This document shows, piece by piece, positions 12,637 to 25,510 of a stretch of 64,000 nt of DNA. Positions within the stretch are counted from its first letter, which is position 1; every line of letters starts with the position of its first letter. Source of the stretch: Siniperca chuatsi (Eukaryota > Chordata > Actinopteri > Centrarchiformes > Sinipercidae); assembly GCF_020085105.1 (NCBI RefSeq), contig NC_058051.1, positions 23,687,455 to 23,751,454 of the forward strand, given 5' to 3'. The position numbers were made by a program, and so were the translations under genes. The notes beneath the pieces were generated by a model that worked only from the letters and a program-made list of their open reading frames with translations, had not been told where the DNA came from and searched no databases.

Positions 12637-13090
12637 TTAAAGGAATAGTCCGAACATTTTGGGAAATACTTTCATTCGCATTGAGTTAGCTGAGAAAATT
12701 GATACTACTCACATATCTGTCCATTGAATATGAAGCGAAGGCCAGAAGCTGGTTAGCTTAGCTTAGCTTTAAGACTGGAAACAGGGAAACAGTTAGCCTG
12801 GCTCTGTCCAAAGGTACAAAAAAAACATTGTTTTATCATGCTTGTTTAATTAGTACAAAAACTAAAATGTAAAAATGACAAGTTGTGGTCTGGGAGGTGC
12901 TGGAAGGCAGATTTTGTTAGTTTTGTACCGAGCCAGGCTGGCTGTTTCCCCCTGTTTCCAGTCTTTATGCTATACTAAGCTAAGCTAATCGTCTCCTGGC
13001 TCCAGCTTCATTCAGACAGATAAGGGAGTCGTATTAATCTTCTCATCAAACTCTCAGCAAGAAAGCAAATAAATATCAATGAATTCCTAA
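12637..13090. repeat. Palindromic MITE, 'ttaaaggaatagt...ttagcttagcttagc' family, copy 1
   Basis: The left end is ttaaaggaatagtccgaaca plus 'ttttgggaaata'. Internal blocks are 'ggttagcttagcttagctt' with 'aagactggaaacaggg', and their inverted partner 'ccctgtttccagtctttatg' with 'ctaagctaagctaa'. The right end (gcaagaaagcaaataa) is diverged. The inverted layout over about 450 bases is typical of a non-autonomous DNA transposon. Other copies are at 44843-45330 and 60705-61160. Confidence 0.75.
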
Positions 13091-14002
13091 GCTCCCTGGA
13101 CAGATAATTAGTAATTTGACTGCACTAATAGCATCTGAATATGACATTATAAACAAACAGACATATCAGACAACACGCTCACTGTGCAGTACTTCCAGAA
13201 AAAGGGTGAAAGGTCAAATCAGACCACATAGACCTGACTCAACTCAGTGTTGCTTGTTTGGAGAGGCCTCAGTGTGCCAAAGCTGAAAATAGCTTTCTGA
13301 TAAGTCACAACTGCAGTGTTTGTGTTTATGTCCTGACATGCCAACTTTTAATTTTAGCAACATTTATTCTTTGAACAGATTTTCTCTGTTTACACTACTA
13401 GAGCTCTACAGCTTTATACTAGATGATATTAACTGTAAACTTTTTGCAGTGTATTTCGGAAACCCTCCACTACAAGAAGCATATGTATCAATTCGGCTGT
13501 AGATGGATTATAGGTATTTGACCACAACTTCCTTAACTAAGACAGTAACAATATTATTTGACAAATCAAACCAGTCATTGCTATCCTGTAGATTGTATTA
13601 TTATCTATGCAGAGATATGTATCAATCTCTCTTTTAGGAGAATTCATATAAAAACAAACCCACCCATCAGCTTCAACCATCAACACATAAGTATAGCTGA
13701 GCAGCATCTCGTCAAACTGACCTGTCTGCGCCTCTACAAGCTAATATTTGAAGTTGATGTTGACAAGACAACACCCAAGTGTTGCATAACTTCATGCCAG
13801 CAGGATAACCATAAGGAGTAAGAGGCAAGTTTAATCCCAGTCCAGAGCTCAGCGCCGAGGACCAGCTCCAGCAAGATCAGTGGAGAAACCTCATACATGC
13901 ACGGACTCTGGACATCACTCAGAAAGTCTACACCCTAATTATCACCTAAACACCAAAACCGCTGCAGCGTGGGAAATAACTGTCCTCAGCTATAGAACTG
14001 AC

Positions 14003-14106
14003 CTGTTTTTCAAGGGTTGACTCTTCAATTCGTAATACGTTTTAGGTTCCTCTTGAAACTCCTCTCCAACCTCGAAGTCGGGAACTATTCCCGATTCGGA
14101 CTGCAT
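14003..14106 (-). CDS. mitf: mitf exon 1A (MITF-A isoform first coding exon)
   Basis: The minus-strand ATG at 14106-14104 opens MQSESGIVPDFEVGEEFQEE and continues PKTYYELKSQPLKN, nearly identical to human MITF-A exon 1A. The donor is GTCAGT directly after 14003. The 104 nt end two bases into a codon (AG), and the first base of exon 1B (C at 662) completes a serine. The A isoform is the broadly expressed form and the N-terminal arrangement most like TFEB/TFE3. The intron to exon 1B is about 13.3 kb and contains exon 1H. The window encodes about 115 residues of the A isoform N-terminus in total. Confidence 0.93.
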
Positions 14107-14345
14107 ACTAGCAACTTTTGGAAACGTTAAATGCTTAAAAGACAGACGGACGATATTTGTGCCGCCGTACTTCGCTCAGTACCAACCGCTGTCAACGCAA
14201 GCCGCCTCTGTCCAGGACCCAGAGCTCTGTAGTCCTCCACAGCAGCGAGCACAGCGCTGCTAACGGGCTGCACGCGACGAAGGAACTACAGCTACCAAGA
14301 TGCACCTCGGCTGTCAATGTCAACGTGGTTTTCATTGGCTGCAAC
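14107..14345 (-). promoter_or_regulatory. mitf-A promoter and 5' leader region
   Basis: This CpG-containing segment lies directly upstream (higher coordinates) of the exon 1A start. A CCAAT box in minus orientation (ATTGG on the plus strand, 14334-14338) lies about 230 bases upstream of the ATG. No clear TATA box is seen. The transcription start itself cannot be placed. Confidence 0.5.
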
Positions 14346-14582
14346 ATCCGAGGGGATTTTACACAGCCTTATTTGCTCGCACAGTTAATACTCAAGTGCC
14401 ATAAAGTTTCATTTCCTTCAGTAATAATGATTAATCAGTGTGAACAGCTGTTTATCGTTCCAATTTATTTTATTGATTAAGTGTAAACGCTGAGTTACAA
14501 AAAGGCTAAAAATCTGCGACCTGCAGTATTCTAATTAGGCTATCTTTAGAGGCAATAACCTCACATCACGCCTGACTGTAGC

Positions 14583-14584
<2 letters not shown>

Positions 14585-14644
<60 letters not shown>
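14585..14644. repeat. (TA)n microsatellite
   Basis: A pure TA dinucleotide tract of about 60 bases, shortly upstream of the mitf-A promoter region. Confidence 0.97.
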
Positions 14645-14646
<2 letters not shown>

Positions 14647-16034
14647 GTATATCATGCTGAAAACTTACTCTGAATTATGCTGAATTATCCTCTACCATTT
14701 CATTGTGCAATTTAACAAAAACGCAGGCTACGTGGCTCTGATAGAAGCAGTTTCAGTTTGGGAAAGCACAGTTATGTTTGCATGAGAGGACAAAATCAAT
14801 AAATAGTCAGTTATTATAATTATTATGCTCTGGGGATCAAACTGTATAGTGTGACCTTGAAAAACCCCGCTATATGCAGAAGTATGAATCAGCCTCTGCT
14901 GATGTAATCTTCAATCATTAAAATGATTTCCATTAGGATATGTTGCATCTCTGTTAAGGATTTGACTTAATCATTTGGCAAGTCGCTTCACCACTGCATC
15001 TACTATGTGATTCAAAAAAATATAATGTCCACTTTTGCACCAAAATCAATCGCAAACCTGTGCAGCACTCACATTGTTAATCATAGCCTAAATCTTGCAT
15101 TTCTTCTATCGTCTCAGTCAGTTCAATCTGTAATTTGTGAAATCATGCAGGTATTGCACCCAAATTATAACAAACCTGGAGCCTCTGTCGACCCTCATGC
15201 CTCTGTTTCCCTCCGTTTCTTGTGCAGAGAGACTGAGTTGAATTTGCTGCTCGTCTCTTCCTGAGCCCCACACGCACCAAGTTTGGTCTCCTCAGTGACT
15301 ATCCACCACTTGGGGGCAGTATATAGCAAGGAAAGCCAGTGTTGTGGGCCCACCAGGGGCACTTTCTATTACAAAATGGAAATTCAAGTTCAATATTTGC
15401 ATTCGCCTCATCCTGCTGAACTGGTTTAAGTCTGCATTTTACCAATGCAAATATCATGCAAGTGTGCTTCTGCTGGAAAGCACAGACTTAAAAACTAAAT
15501 ATAAAGCATTAAATGACATGATAATTGAAGACAGACATAACTAGAATAGAAAACAGAAACTAAATGTTTCCAGTATTTGTACAAACATTTTCTTTGTCAC
15601 AAAATAGATATAAAAAGTAAACCTAGTTTCAGTGAGAAGAGGAGACGTGATGCAGGACCTGCAGGGCACATTCAGTCAAAAGGGACAGAGCTAGACACAC
15701 AATAGACTAGACAACACATATTATTCTGGGCGTTGTTGTGGGGTGAATAGCGGCACTGATTACCCAGGGCCTCCAGCTGAGTGAGGCCCCCAGAGTTTGG
15801 AGACTACAATGTCCTTTGTAATTCCTCAAGTGGGTATTAGTATATACATATTTGATACCTTAGTTGAAATTGTTCTGTCTTTGGAGCGTAATTTGGTTGA
15901 AACCTAGAAGAATATCATCCTGACTCTACAGGCTATAACAGCATACACAAGCTAATATGTTGTTATTTTGTGAAACAAAATGAAACAAGTAGAAATTGAT
16001 TTGGATACACACAACAATCACACAGTCAATAGCA

Positions 16035-16850
16035 CAGACACAATGGGTTTACTTTACTCAGTACCCATGGGTAGAAAACCATTGGGTCACCTTTCAAACC
16101 CAAGACAATGGGTTGTTTTGATCCAGTGTTAGTGTTATTTTCTATATTACTGTTGGGTTATTTACCCAAACTAAAATATGGGATGGTTGCAACCTGTTAT
16201 AATCTACTCTAGCTCTTTTTAAGCCTACATGTCACAGTTTGTTGCAGATTGTTAATAATGTGTTTCCTCTACAGTTTTGAATGTTATATGCATCATCATT
16301 TTGTACAATTAACAATAAATCTGTAACAGTTTTAAGGTAAAACTTGAGCTTGTTGTGTCTAATGCTTCATCAAAATAGCCATATTGTAGTTTGGATATAT
16401 ACAATATGTATATGTATATGGATATATAATATAAATATATACAATATGTTACATATTATATTACATATTATATTATATATTATATTACATAATATGTTAA
16501 ATATATATTACCTAACGTAGAAAAGGTTTCAGTCGTAGTCATCTGGACACTGTTTTCAGAATCAAGACGTTTCGGCTCCCATCCGGAAGTCATTCTCAAT
16601 TGTGATTCTCACAACGTCTTGATTCTGAAAACAGTGTCCAGATGACTACGACTGAAACCTTTTCTACGATAGAACACTCCTGGACGAATGAGGGACTACA
16701 CCGTCTATATTACCTAACAGTAATATAAATTTAAAAAATTACAATAACACAGGATCAAAACAATCCATTGTCTTGGGTTTGATTGGTGACCCTGTGGTTT
16801 TCTACCCATGAGTACTGAGGTGAAGTTAACCCAGTATTGTGTCACTGTGA
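16035..16850. mobile_element. Inverted-repeat (fold-back) DNA element with a nested insertion
   Basis: Two arms of about 130 bases, roughly 16038-16165 and 16713-16845, are imperfect reverse complements. The left arm has 'gtacccatgggtagaaaacc', 'tcaaacccaagacaatgg' and 'gttttgatcc'. The right arm carries 'ggatcaaaac', 'ccattgtcttgggtttga' and 'ggttttctacccatgagtac'. The layout fits a non-autonomous terminal-inverted-repeat transposon, and no transposase frame is present. The centre is AT-rich and carries the second insertion at 16517-16705. Confidence 0.65.
16517..16705. mobile_element. Nested hairpin insertion flanked by a 13-bp direct repeat
   Basis: The 13-base sequence tatattacctaac occurs at 16504-16516 and again at 16706-16718, as a target-site duplication would. 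The insert between them holds a perfect 55-bp inverted repeat (16516-16570 against 16614-16668) around a 43-base loop, followed by about 37 more bases. The arms include 'ctggacactgttttcagaat', and the tail 'acactcctggacgaatgagg'. A retroposed Penelope-like or LINE 3' end in fold-back form is my best guess. Confidence 0.6.
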
Positions 16851-19800
16851 CCCAGTGATCTTAAATGTTTGTGACCTTCCTGTGCAAGCCATAGATTAAA
16901 TCATGAAAAAACCTGCCCCTTAGACATATTCTGAACAAAGGACTACTGATTTAAACATGTACCTGTGACAGCCAAAATGTGCAATCAGGGCAATGTCAAA
17001 CTCAAGAAATTCAACAGGTTATATATGTGATAATTGATCAGTCCTCATGTGAATGGAGCCAATCATTTCCAACTTCCCCCTGCTTACACATCCAGCATCC
17101 TGCCATCACAACATGTGCATGAAAGCTGTAGCACACAAATGCAGTGGAGACTGAAAGCAAATGTCCAGCGACATAGTGGCTGTGTGCCATGAGATAACTG
17201 AACAAAGGCTAATTACAAAGGCTAACACATCATCGTTTACACAGTGTTGTGCAGATTTAATAAGCAGTGACAGCCAGTGCAAACATTGCTGGCTAATAAC
17301 ACAAAACTGAAATGTAGGCCAGCAGCAGCAGACAAACATTTCTGCTCAGGTGTGAACAACAGACAGTCCTCTTTACCTTTTTGTTTTCATTCACGGCTCT
17401 TTCGAGTGAGACAGCCGGCAGCCAATCATCAGTGACTTACAGCAGTTTGCCACACAGCGCTTCCTGTATGCTGGAGTCAAAACAAGATCCTGAAATGTGA
17501 GCCAAAGGTGTCCGGGTGTTCCATTACATTAGTAAAGTTTCATGTTGAATGCCATCTACAGATCAGTTTGTCCTGAAAAGCAAAGTGAAAAACGCTCAAG
17601 AAGCGGGCCCACTGGCCAGTACTCACAACAACTTAATTACCATAATATAAAATGAATTGGTCCATACTGCTTGAAGTTAATACTGCAGTGTTTCACTTGC
17701 TTCCTTAATGTGTTTTTCTTTGGAATAGTGAGATACCATGTGGTCTGTGAGTTCCATTTTCCTTGATTTAAAATACATATTTAAAATGTATCTGTGTAAG
17801 CTAAAATAATGATTGTGTATTGTTAGAGGAATGTTAAACCAGAAATTCTAAATATATACAAATCTCAGTTATAATATGCAACATTTCCAAAACCAGACGT
17901 AATTCTGGTGGGCATCATTGCCCAATTAAGGGTCTTTTCTTTGTTGCTATTTCAAAATGTTAAATACAATATATACAAATACAATACAAGATTTGTTGAC
18001 CCCATGTGTCACACCGTGTCTGCTTATAAAGACCTGCCCATGTTTCTAAAAATTTCTGATCACGCACATGAGATTATTTTTCCATTTATTGCTTGAAAAT
18101 GTTTTTAGAATCTATGTACAAAACATTTGCAGCACTCATATTCCAAGTATTTCTGTATGAGACCGCAGACAAAGTCATTTCTAGTTTGTGTTGTTGTTCA
18201 CTTCCTTCAGTTTCTATTGTTGTGTGGTATGGGTGTGTTTGCTTAGAGCCAAACAACATTTGATTATGATTAAATGGAGACTGGAAAGTAAGTGCACACA
18301 GTCAGTCATGCATTCTTGCATGCAGTAGCTATGAAGTAGACATTGCATTTTTTACTGTCCAAAACAATGACTTGGAGAGTACTTTGTGTATTCATTTTCC
18401 TCTAACAACTGTGGATCTATTAGTGCATGTTTGCAACAATATTCTGCAGACTCAGTACAATTCCATAAAAATGAGAAGCAACCTACACTGTTAACTTTAC
18501 ATACATTCTACACTTTAAGCTTGTATTGTAAATGTACTGTGGATGTTTACATTGCTGGATCTGGTAAGAGTTTTAGAGGCAAGTTATTACCAAAAAAAAA
18601 ACAAAAAAACAAAAAAACAAACGCTGTTAGCTGTATCTCTGAATGTATTAAAAGTACAGCTTGCCATTGATGATAGAATTAAATTCCTAATGAGGGTAAT
18701 GAGGGAATCCTACTCTTTTGTTCATGAGAGCATCTTCCTGTAAGGAGGAGACTCACTGGACAGATGGTTTTGGGGGATCTTAATGAGATATTTATTCATG
18801 TCTGATGTCAGAAATCCAAGAGCAAGGGGGTGGGGAAGCCTTGCTCTTCTGACAGGCCATAGCATTTAGACTGAGGACGTACAGCAGAAGCAATACAAGA
18901 CCTTAACTTAACAGTCGTCTTAATTGCAAAATGCTGTTTGTCATGGTATCCATGATATACTATCTCAATATTTATTTTTGCGACAGAATTTAGGCTGCTG
19001 TGCTTATTTCTTTGGAAAATTACCAGCTGAGTAAGAGTAAAGACAGTGATGAATATTTCAGAGGCTCCGTCACTCCTGAGCTGAAATGAATCTCAGGTGT
19101 GAAACAATAAAATCTGCTTCAGCAGTATTGTGTCATTTGACTTGCACATGTCAAAGATGTTAACTGATGTGTTAAGTAACAAACTTAATGGCTTGCTTGG
19201 TCGCATAACAACATATCCAAATGGGTATTTAAATTTGCTCAGCATATATCTTCTGCACAACATGAAGCCAACAGGGACATTTAAAAAAAAATAAAATAAA
19301 AATATACAACTGCTTTAGTCAGTTTTAGCTCTTGAACATCATGTAAACTTAAACTTGTGTAAATAGTGATGAACATTGACTTTGACCCACATTGAGGTGC
19401 AGGGCAACTACAGGTTAAGTTGTAGAGTCTTTTAAATACGTTGATGGTTTTCGGCCATTAAATATGCTGAAAACAAACCTCAGAGTCCAGGACATATGTC
19501 AGTAACTTTGATGCTGAGGGTCAGTGTTCATCAGTGAATAGTCATTTCTTGCAGCTGGTGTTTATTGCCATTGTGATAAAATCAAATATGTTTTAACTGG
19601 TTACCATTTCTTGTGTTTTGTCAGTTGTCTCACATGCTAAATACATCATCTCCAGCAGCTCATTTTTTTTTTTTCCAATCACTTAGATCCTGTTCGTGAG
19701 AAAAAGATCCTGTTACGCCCGGCCTAGGGGAAGCGGAGCACAGCATAAAAAAAAGATGACTCTCCTCTTTCCCTACTCCCAGGGATGACCAGTACCACAG

Positions 19801-21849
19801 TAGAAGCAGTCCAAATGAAGCTGATTTAATCATAAATCAGGGTAAAATAAGTGTCAGAGAGAGCATGGCCAAAACAACAAACAAAACAATCTATATTGCC
19901 CACTAACTTACCTACCAAACAAAGGAACAAAAGAAAACACAGGTAACATACCTACCTCACAGGAGGTAAGGAAACAAAAGGGCGTCTCACCACTACATTT
20001 ACCCAGACTGCTCTTTTAGACATTATTTACAAATCAAGTTATTAGCACTAGCATAAATTGACAGGTACAGCACAGTCCCATTGAGAGCCAGGAAAAAGGA
20101 GGAGGCCAGCTGGTATTGGCTGGTGCCATTTTAAAGTAGGCGCCATCAGTCTCTCGTCCAATCAGCAGCCACCACTTGCAACTCAACATTTTGGAAAACA
20201 CACAGCAGGGTGAACAGCACCACCCCTAGGCAAGGAGGGAGAACACAGAAACACAGTCACACCCAAATACAAATGACTCAGGGTCATACCAAATCCTTTG
20301 TGCAAATACAGTGCATGCAAGCAGAACAAAACATACACAAAAAACCTGTTAACTGGCATGTCGGGAATCCACTTCAGTCATATTTACTGACCTAAAAGAC
20401 AGCAATTTCATGACAAAGATTTAAAAGAAAGGTGTTAAAATACTACAGGGATACAGTAAAACATACTGAGGTATGTTGTTTTCTGGAAGTAACCACAGTT
20501 ATTGCACAAGGCAGGTGAGGAGAGGTGACATTATGCTACTTCAACCAAAGACTAATGCAATGAAAAACACAGCTGTATACAGTCATACAGTCTGCAATAC
20601 TTTACATTTCAGAAATTGATTATTTTTGAAGACAGGTCTACAACATATATAAGCAAAACAGTTTTTTTTTTTGGTACTGTGTGGATCTGCAAACAAATTG
20701 AGATTTATGGGGTAACTCTTGGGGTAACACTTACAGCCCAGAAGTTACAGTGTAAATATTTTGTACATACAGGGCACAAAGTAAATATTTGTTGGGTACC
20801 AATTAGCACAATTAAAGAAATACAGGAAACAAGGAGGTAACAAATTTGTATTTAGGGGGGACCTAGAACTAAATTACACTTTAAGTACTTTTTTAACTAC
20901 CGGGTACCAGCAGACTAAACCTATATGTCCTTTCACAACAGCTATGTCTATGCGTTTATGTTTATGTGTGACACGTAAACTGAGTTTTAAAAAAAACAAA
21001 CAAAAAAACTTGAAAATATACTACGCTATAAATACAGTGAAAAGGGGATGAACAAGGGACCACTTTATTTTACAGTCCAGTATTAAATCATCACTTTAAA
21101 AACATAACCATAACCTATAAAACTACAATTTTACATGCACATTTCCAAATTCATTTTTGTAAATGTATCATAATTTTGAAAAAAAAAATAATATATATAT
21201 ATATATATAAGTTCACTTCGATAACAAGACTGTTACCCCATTTGTCCTGCCCTCTTACCCAATGATAATACTACTGTACCCTGAAATCATTAAATAGGTA
21301 CTTACAGTGTAATTCATTTCCTTATTCCCTAACCTTTTGTCTTCTTTCCTTGTACTTACAGTACATACAGGTACCCACTAAGTATTTTATTGATACACTA
21401 AAAAATCAGCCTACACAGTGACTTGTGGGCTGTAATCTAAAGCCTCACCTGATTTATTGTTATTTATTTACTGAATATTTTTAACATGGACCCCAGGAAG
21501 AGTAGCTGTTGTCATGGTAACAACTTATGGGCATCCACATAAACAATAAACTAATGTTATATGATTCAATAAGGCCTCCATGAATTAAATATTGAGTACA
21601 ATAGTCATTTGTGCCCATAATGTGAATATTGCAAGATTTTTCGTGATAACACAGAAAAAGAATCCACTTAGCGTGATGAGGTCACTATTGATCAGTATAA
21701 ACAGGGAACACATACTTTGCTTTAAGGTCTGTCATAAGACAAATAAGAACTGTTGTATGAAATAATGTGTATATATAGGCTATAATATTATATGCAGGAT
21801 GCAGTACATACACACTCTTCAGGCTGACACACTTCATTATTATGGGGAT

Positions 21850-22143
21850 TCAGTGTGAACCAGGCCGGTCGGCAGCTGCTGGATGAGAGGGAGGGAGCGA
21901 GGGAGGGAGGGGATGCAGGGCTTGTTCACATAATAGCCGGCGGGTGAAGGCGTGGTGAGTGTGGCTCAATACGAAGCGAGTGTGTGCGCTACAGTAGTAC
22001 CGGAGGATGAACATGGACAGCGGCTGCACGGCTGCTCCCCTCCCTGGCAAAAGCAGCCGGGGAGAAAGCTGAACGGGGTTGATTAACATGCAGCAAGAAG
22101 CTCTACCTTATTAATACCTAAGCGGGATATAAGGAATGCAAAG
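21850..22143 (+). promoter_or_regulatory. frmd4b: frmd4b promoter and non-coding exon 1
   Basis: This GC-rich segment with GGGAGGGAGCGAGGG-type runs ends in a consensus donor (AAG|GTAAGC, exon end 22143). It is the only convincing first-exon candidate upstream of the frmd4b coding start. Read in the frame of the downstream coding start, it has a stop (TAA, 22084-22086) and no later ATG, so translation would begin at 30637. The transcription start is not determined. The human alternative N-terminal extension upstream of MTEGR was not found. Confidence 0.55.
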
Positions 22144-24974
22144 GTAAGCTATATGTATGATGTGATGGAGCAGATTCAACCCGCCCTCAGTGAGCTGTGA
22201 GGAGACAAAGTAGACCGAGCCATGGACGCATGTGATCCTGGGAGAGAGCATCAATGAAAATTACAACAGCATGGGTTTGGCTCTCTGCAGGCTGGCGTGT
22301 TTCCTCAGTGAAACAAGGTGGAGTGTGGTTTTATTTGACACATCTGTCTAGTCATGGGGCTCAGGTGGAAACCACCCATGTACAGTACAGCAGCTACGAG
22401 GCACATTCATTGTTCTCCCTGCACAGTGGAAACTGGCCTTGAGGTGGGCTAGTCTCATTACAGGAGACTGTGAGCAGTACTGCTGTTTGCAGTGAATATG
22501 AGATGGTATTGTTAGATGTGTTTAAGTAAAAAAGAAAGAAAGTAGTTTATAAGCTATTTGATTGGACTGATTGAATCTAATATGAAGATGCAGGCTGTAT
22601 AAATACATTGATGTAGGTAGTGTGACTTAGTGAATATTAAAAATCCTAGATGAATCATCATTTCACCCTTTTTCAGCACTGTGAAACATGCCTGTGCAAA
22701 GCATTACTTTATTAATGGACATCTTTATGTTTTTTGTGGATAATAAGCACTTTCTATTTTGAAGTGTATGTGATTTGTGACTATGGCGACAATTGGTGAC
22801 ACAGACCAAGCATTTTTAGTCATGTTTTACAAGGACATTAGTTGGTTTTGGCGCAGGTAGGCCAAGGAATCCTCCTTGTTACCTCATGACTTTTTAAAAT
22901 TCTTTTAAATTGATTGTTCTGGCAGGTTCTGGATCTCTATTTTTACTCCACTGGTCAAAACTAGGATGAGCACTGCAAAGGTTGACCTGCTCATGTTATC
23001 TTAGAGTTGAAGGAAAAGACGCATGGCTGGGTGTATTTAAAGCACGTAAACAGGAATTGTAGTTGCGATGGTTGCGTCTCTATGACACACGTGTCCAGCG
23101 TGAAACTTTGTCGCTCTTCCTATTTGTTGGAGAGGATGTCCTGTGTCACACCAGTCAACTTTTTGGAGGCATTTCTGACAAACTCTTTTAAAGGGCAAAG
23201 GGTCATTAAAGTCATGTTTCTTGTTAACTCATTCAACACATTAAACAGACTCAGTCAGCTGACAATTCTATATATTTTTTCATGAACAACCTAACTTGTT
23301 TGTCAGTTTGAGAGCCTTAAGAGGCAGAGACACTCCTCTCTCTGTTGGCAACCTTCCATTTAGGAATCAAAGCCTCCCGAGACTCTCTGAGAAATGTACT
23401 AAAGACAGCGAGGGAGAGATCTATTTTTGGACAGGCAAGTAATCTTGTATTCATACGCTTACCACACAGGGAATAAATCTGATATATATAATAAGGTGAA
23501 AGCCGAGCAGCATCACTGAAGCGAAACAGGTTAGCAGGTGAGGATTTGGGATTAAAACTTTGTCTTACTCAGGTGCAGCTGTCCTAAAAATAAAAAAAAC
23601 GGATAGATTAATGAATCCAGTTTCAACATATCAGCTGATCCTTCACACATACTTTCAGTTAAGGTAGAGACAATAAATATAACTTGATTACACCCCTGTC
23701 AGTGTTGCTATGATATGATAATTTTCACTGGGCTGCAGACACTCTGGTTCTTCGTCCAGATAATGTAATTTGGTCATGTTCCATATTCTCCACCCATTCA
23801 CGTCCGTGCCTCAGTACCTTGTCCCTGAGCTCTGCAGAAAGTCACTGCAGTTCTCTGTAATGAAACTCTGCAGTTTGTGATATCAGGACTGCCAATGGGG
23901 ACAGCTGTTAAACCGGGAGAATGAGGGCAACTGGTGGCAAAGCTCTCATAATTGCAAGAGCTCACTGCTTTCAGACTAGTCTGTGTTTTCAATCAATCCT
24001 ATGTCCTGTTGTGTGCTTTTAAAGTATTGAAATTCTGCACTGAGATGCTGCATTTAGACAGTTTGGGGCTTATTCGTAACTATCTGTAAATATCTGTATC
24101 CTATCTGTATCTTAATCAGTTCAAATTTACCTCCGGATCAATCTGTCTATATGGACGGATCCAAAAACAAGTTTATCAACAAGTGTGGACTGTCTATCCA
24201 TCCAACACTTTGGTGAGCAAGACATCTCAACTAATACTGGCCAGATTGCCATGAAACGCAGTATAAATATTCAGTCATGATTCACAATTATTTCATTGAC
24301 CCTCTGACATATACGCCACACAGTGATGTCAAAAATTCCACTTATTTACTTTATTACTTTCTATTTATTTACTTGCATATGAAATATAAAGGGTGTGTTG
24401 TTAAGAAATTTAGAGTGAGTACATTCATGTTACCCAGATGATGAACCAGTTGAATTAATTTTGGAAACTTTGCACACAGAATAATAATAATTTAATAGGT
24501 GTGTTCCCATGAATTGCTGAGCACATTCATACTTCCAAGGATAAAACCCCCTTTGCTTCTAATAACTGCCACGGCCTCTTTTGATGACATCTAGCTCTTG
24601 TTCCTGTAGAGTTTGAATGCACTTATTGTAAGTCGCTTTGGACAAACGCATCTGCCAAAAATATAAAAGTAATGTAATGTGATGCCTATAGGGCCATTGT
24701 TGGGACAAACGTTTCAGTTGTTGCCCCACTACTAGTAAGGCTCTAGCAGTTGCAAAATCATCAGTATTGTGTTCAGCACTTTTGCATTGTCTGGTGCAAA
24801 TGGACACTTAACTTCTAGGGGTCTCAGTGTTGTTTAAATATTTTGCCTGTCACTATTATACAAGAAAGAGTAAGAGATATAATAGACTCAAGTCCATTAA
24901 AATGAACCTTGAGCGTGGCTATGATATTTTATTTAATTGTTTTGATTAAAACTTAAATGTAACGAAATATTGTT

Positions 24975-25510
24975 AGCAATGGTCCACCACTTTGATCAAA
25001 GACTGAAAAGTCTCAACAACTATTGGATGGATTGGCAATTTTGTACAGATATTCATGGTTCCCAGAGGCTGTATCCTAGTAATGTCAGTGATGCTCTGAC
25101 TTTACCTCTAGCTCCACCATGAGGTTTCACAATTATGTGAAAATGTTTCAACAACTATTGTATGGATTGCCATGAAATTTGCTACAGACATTCATGTCCC
25201 CCTCAGGATTAATTGTAATAACTTTAGTGACCCGTTAACTTTTCCTCTAGTGCCATCATCTGGTCAATTTCAATTTGTCCAATACTTTGGTTTAAATTAA
25301 TGACATTCCCATCAGCCTCAGCTGTACTTTGTGTTTAGTGCTAACTAGCAGATGTTGGCATGCTAACATGCTAAACTAAGGTGGTGAACATGGTAAACAT
25401 TATACCTGCTAAACAAGACTATACTGTAGCATTGTCACTGTGAGTATGTTAGCATTTAGCTCAAAGCACTGCTGTGTCAGTACAGCCTCACAGAGCTGCT
25501 AGCATGGTTG
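24975..25510. repeat. Teleost interspersed repeat, 'gctaacatgctaa...ggaaatccat' family, copy 2 (inverted)
   Basis: The modules of the 4240 copy appear here in reverse orientation: 'ggtccaccactttg', 'ttgccatgaaatttg' and 'tttcctctagtgcc', followed by 'tggcatgctaacatgctaaa' and ending near 'acagcctcacagagctgcta'. A diverged fragment of the same family may lie at 24180-24345. Confidence 0.65.

Larger units (their letters stand above)
6511..14002. other. mitf intron between exons 1A and 1H
   Basis: Intron with no recognised exon. It contains several interspersed repeats (6966-7250, 8757-9240, 10183-10415, 12637-13090) and a LINE reverse-transcriptase fragment at 8608-8727, all listed separately. 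Other mammalian alternative first exons (1C, 1J, 1MC, 1E) were not recognised. Confidence 0.55.
14346..21849. other. Intergenic DNA between mitf exon 1A and frmd4b exon 1
   Basis: Non-coding DNA separating two divergent genes. It holds the TA tract, the nested inverted-repeat element at 16035-16850, AT-rich low-complexity DNA at 16380-16510, A-rich runs near 18590-18620 and a short TA run near 21190-21210. About 19710-20240 resembles an unclassified dispersed repeat, because 'gcctagggg' recurs inverted near its two ends. No gene was recognised. Confidence 0.6.

Noticed and set aside
23490-23560. Possible 5S-rRNA-like SINE head ('gaagcgaaacaggttagcag')
   Set aside because: Only a short, weak resemblance to the 5S internal region; no A/C-box spacing and no tail could be supported.
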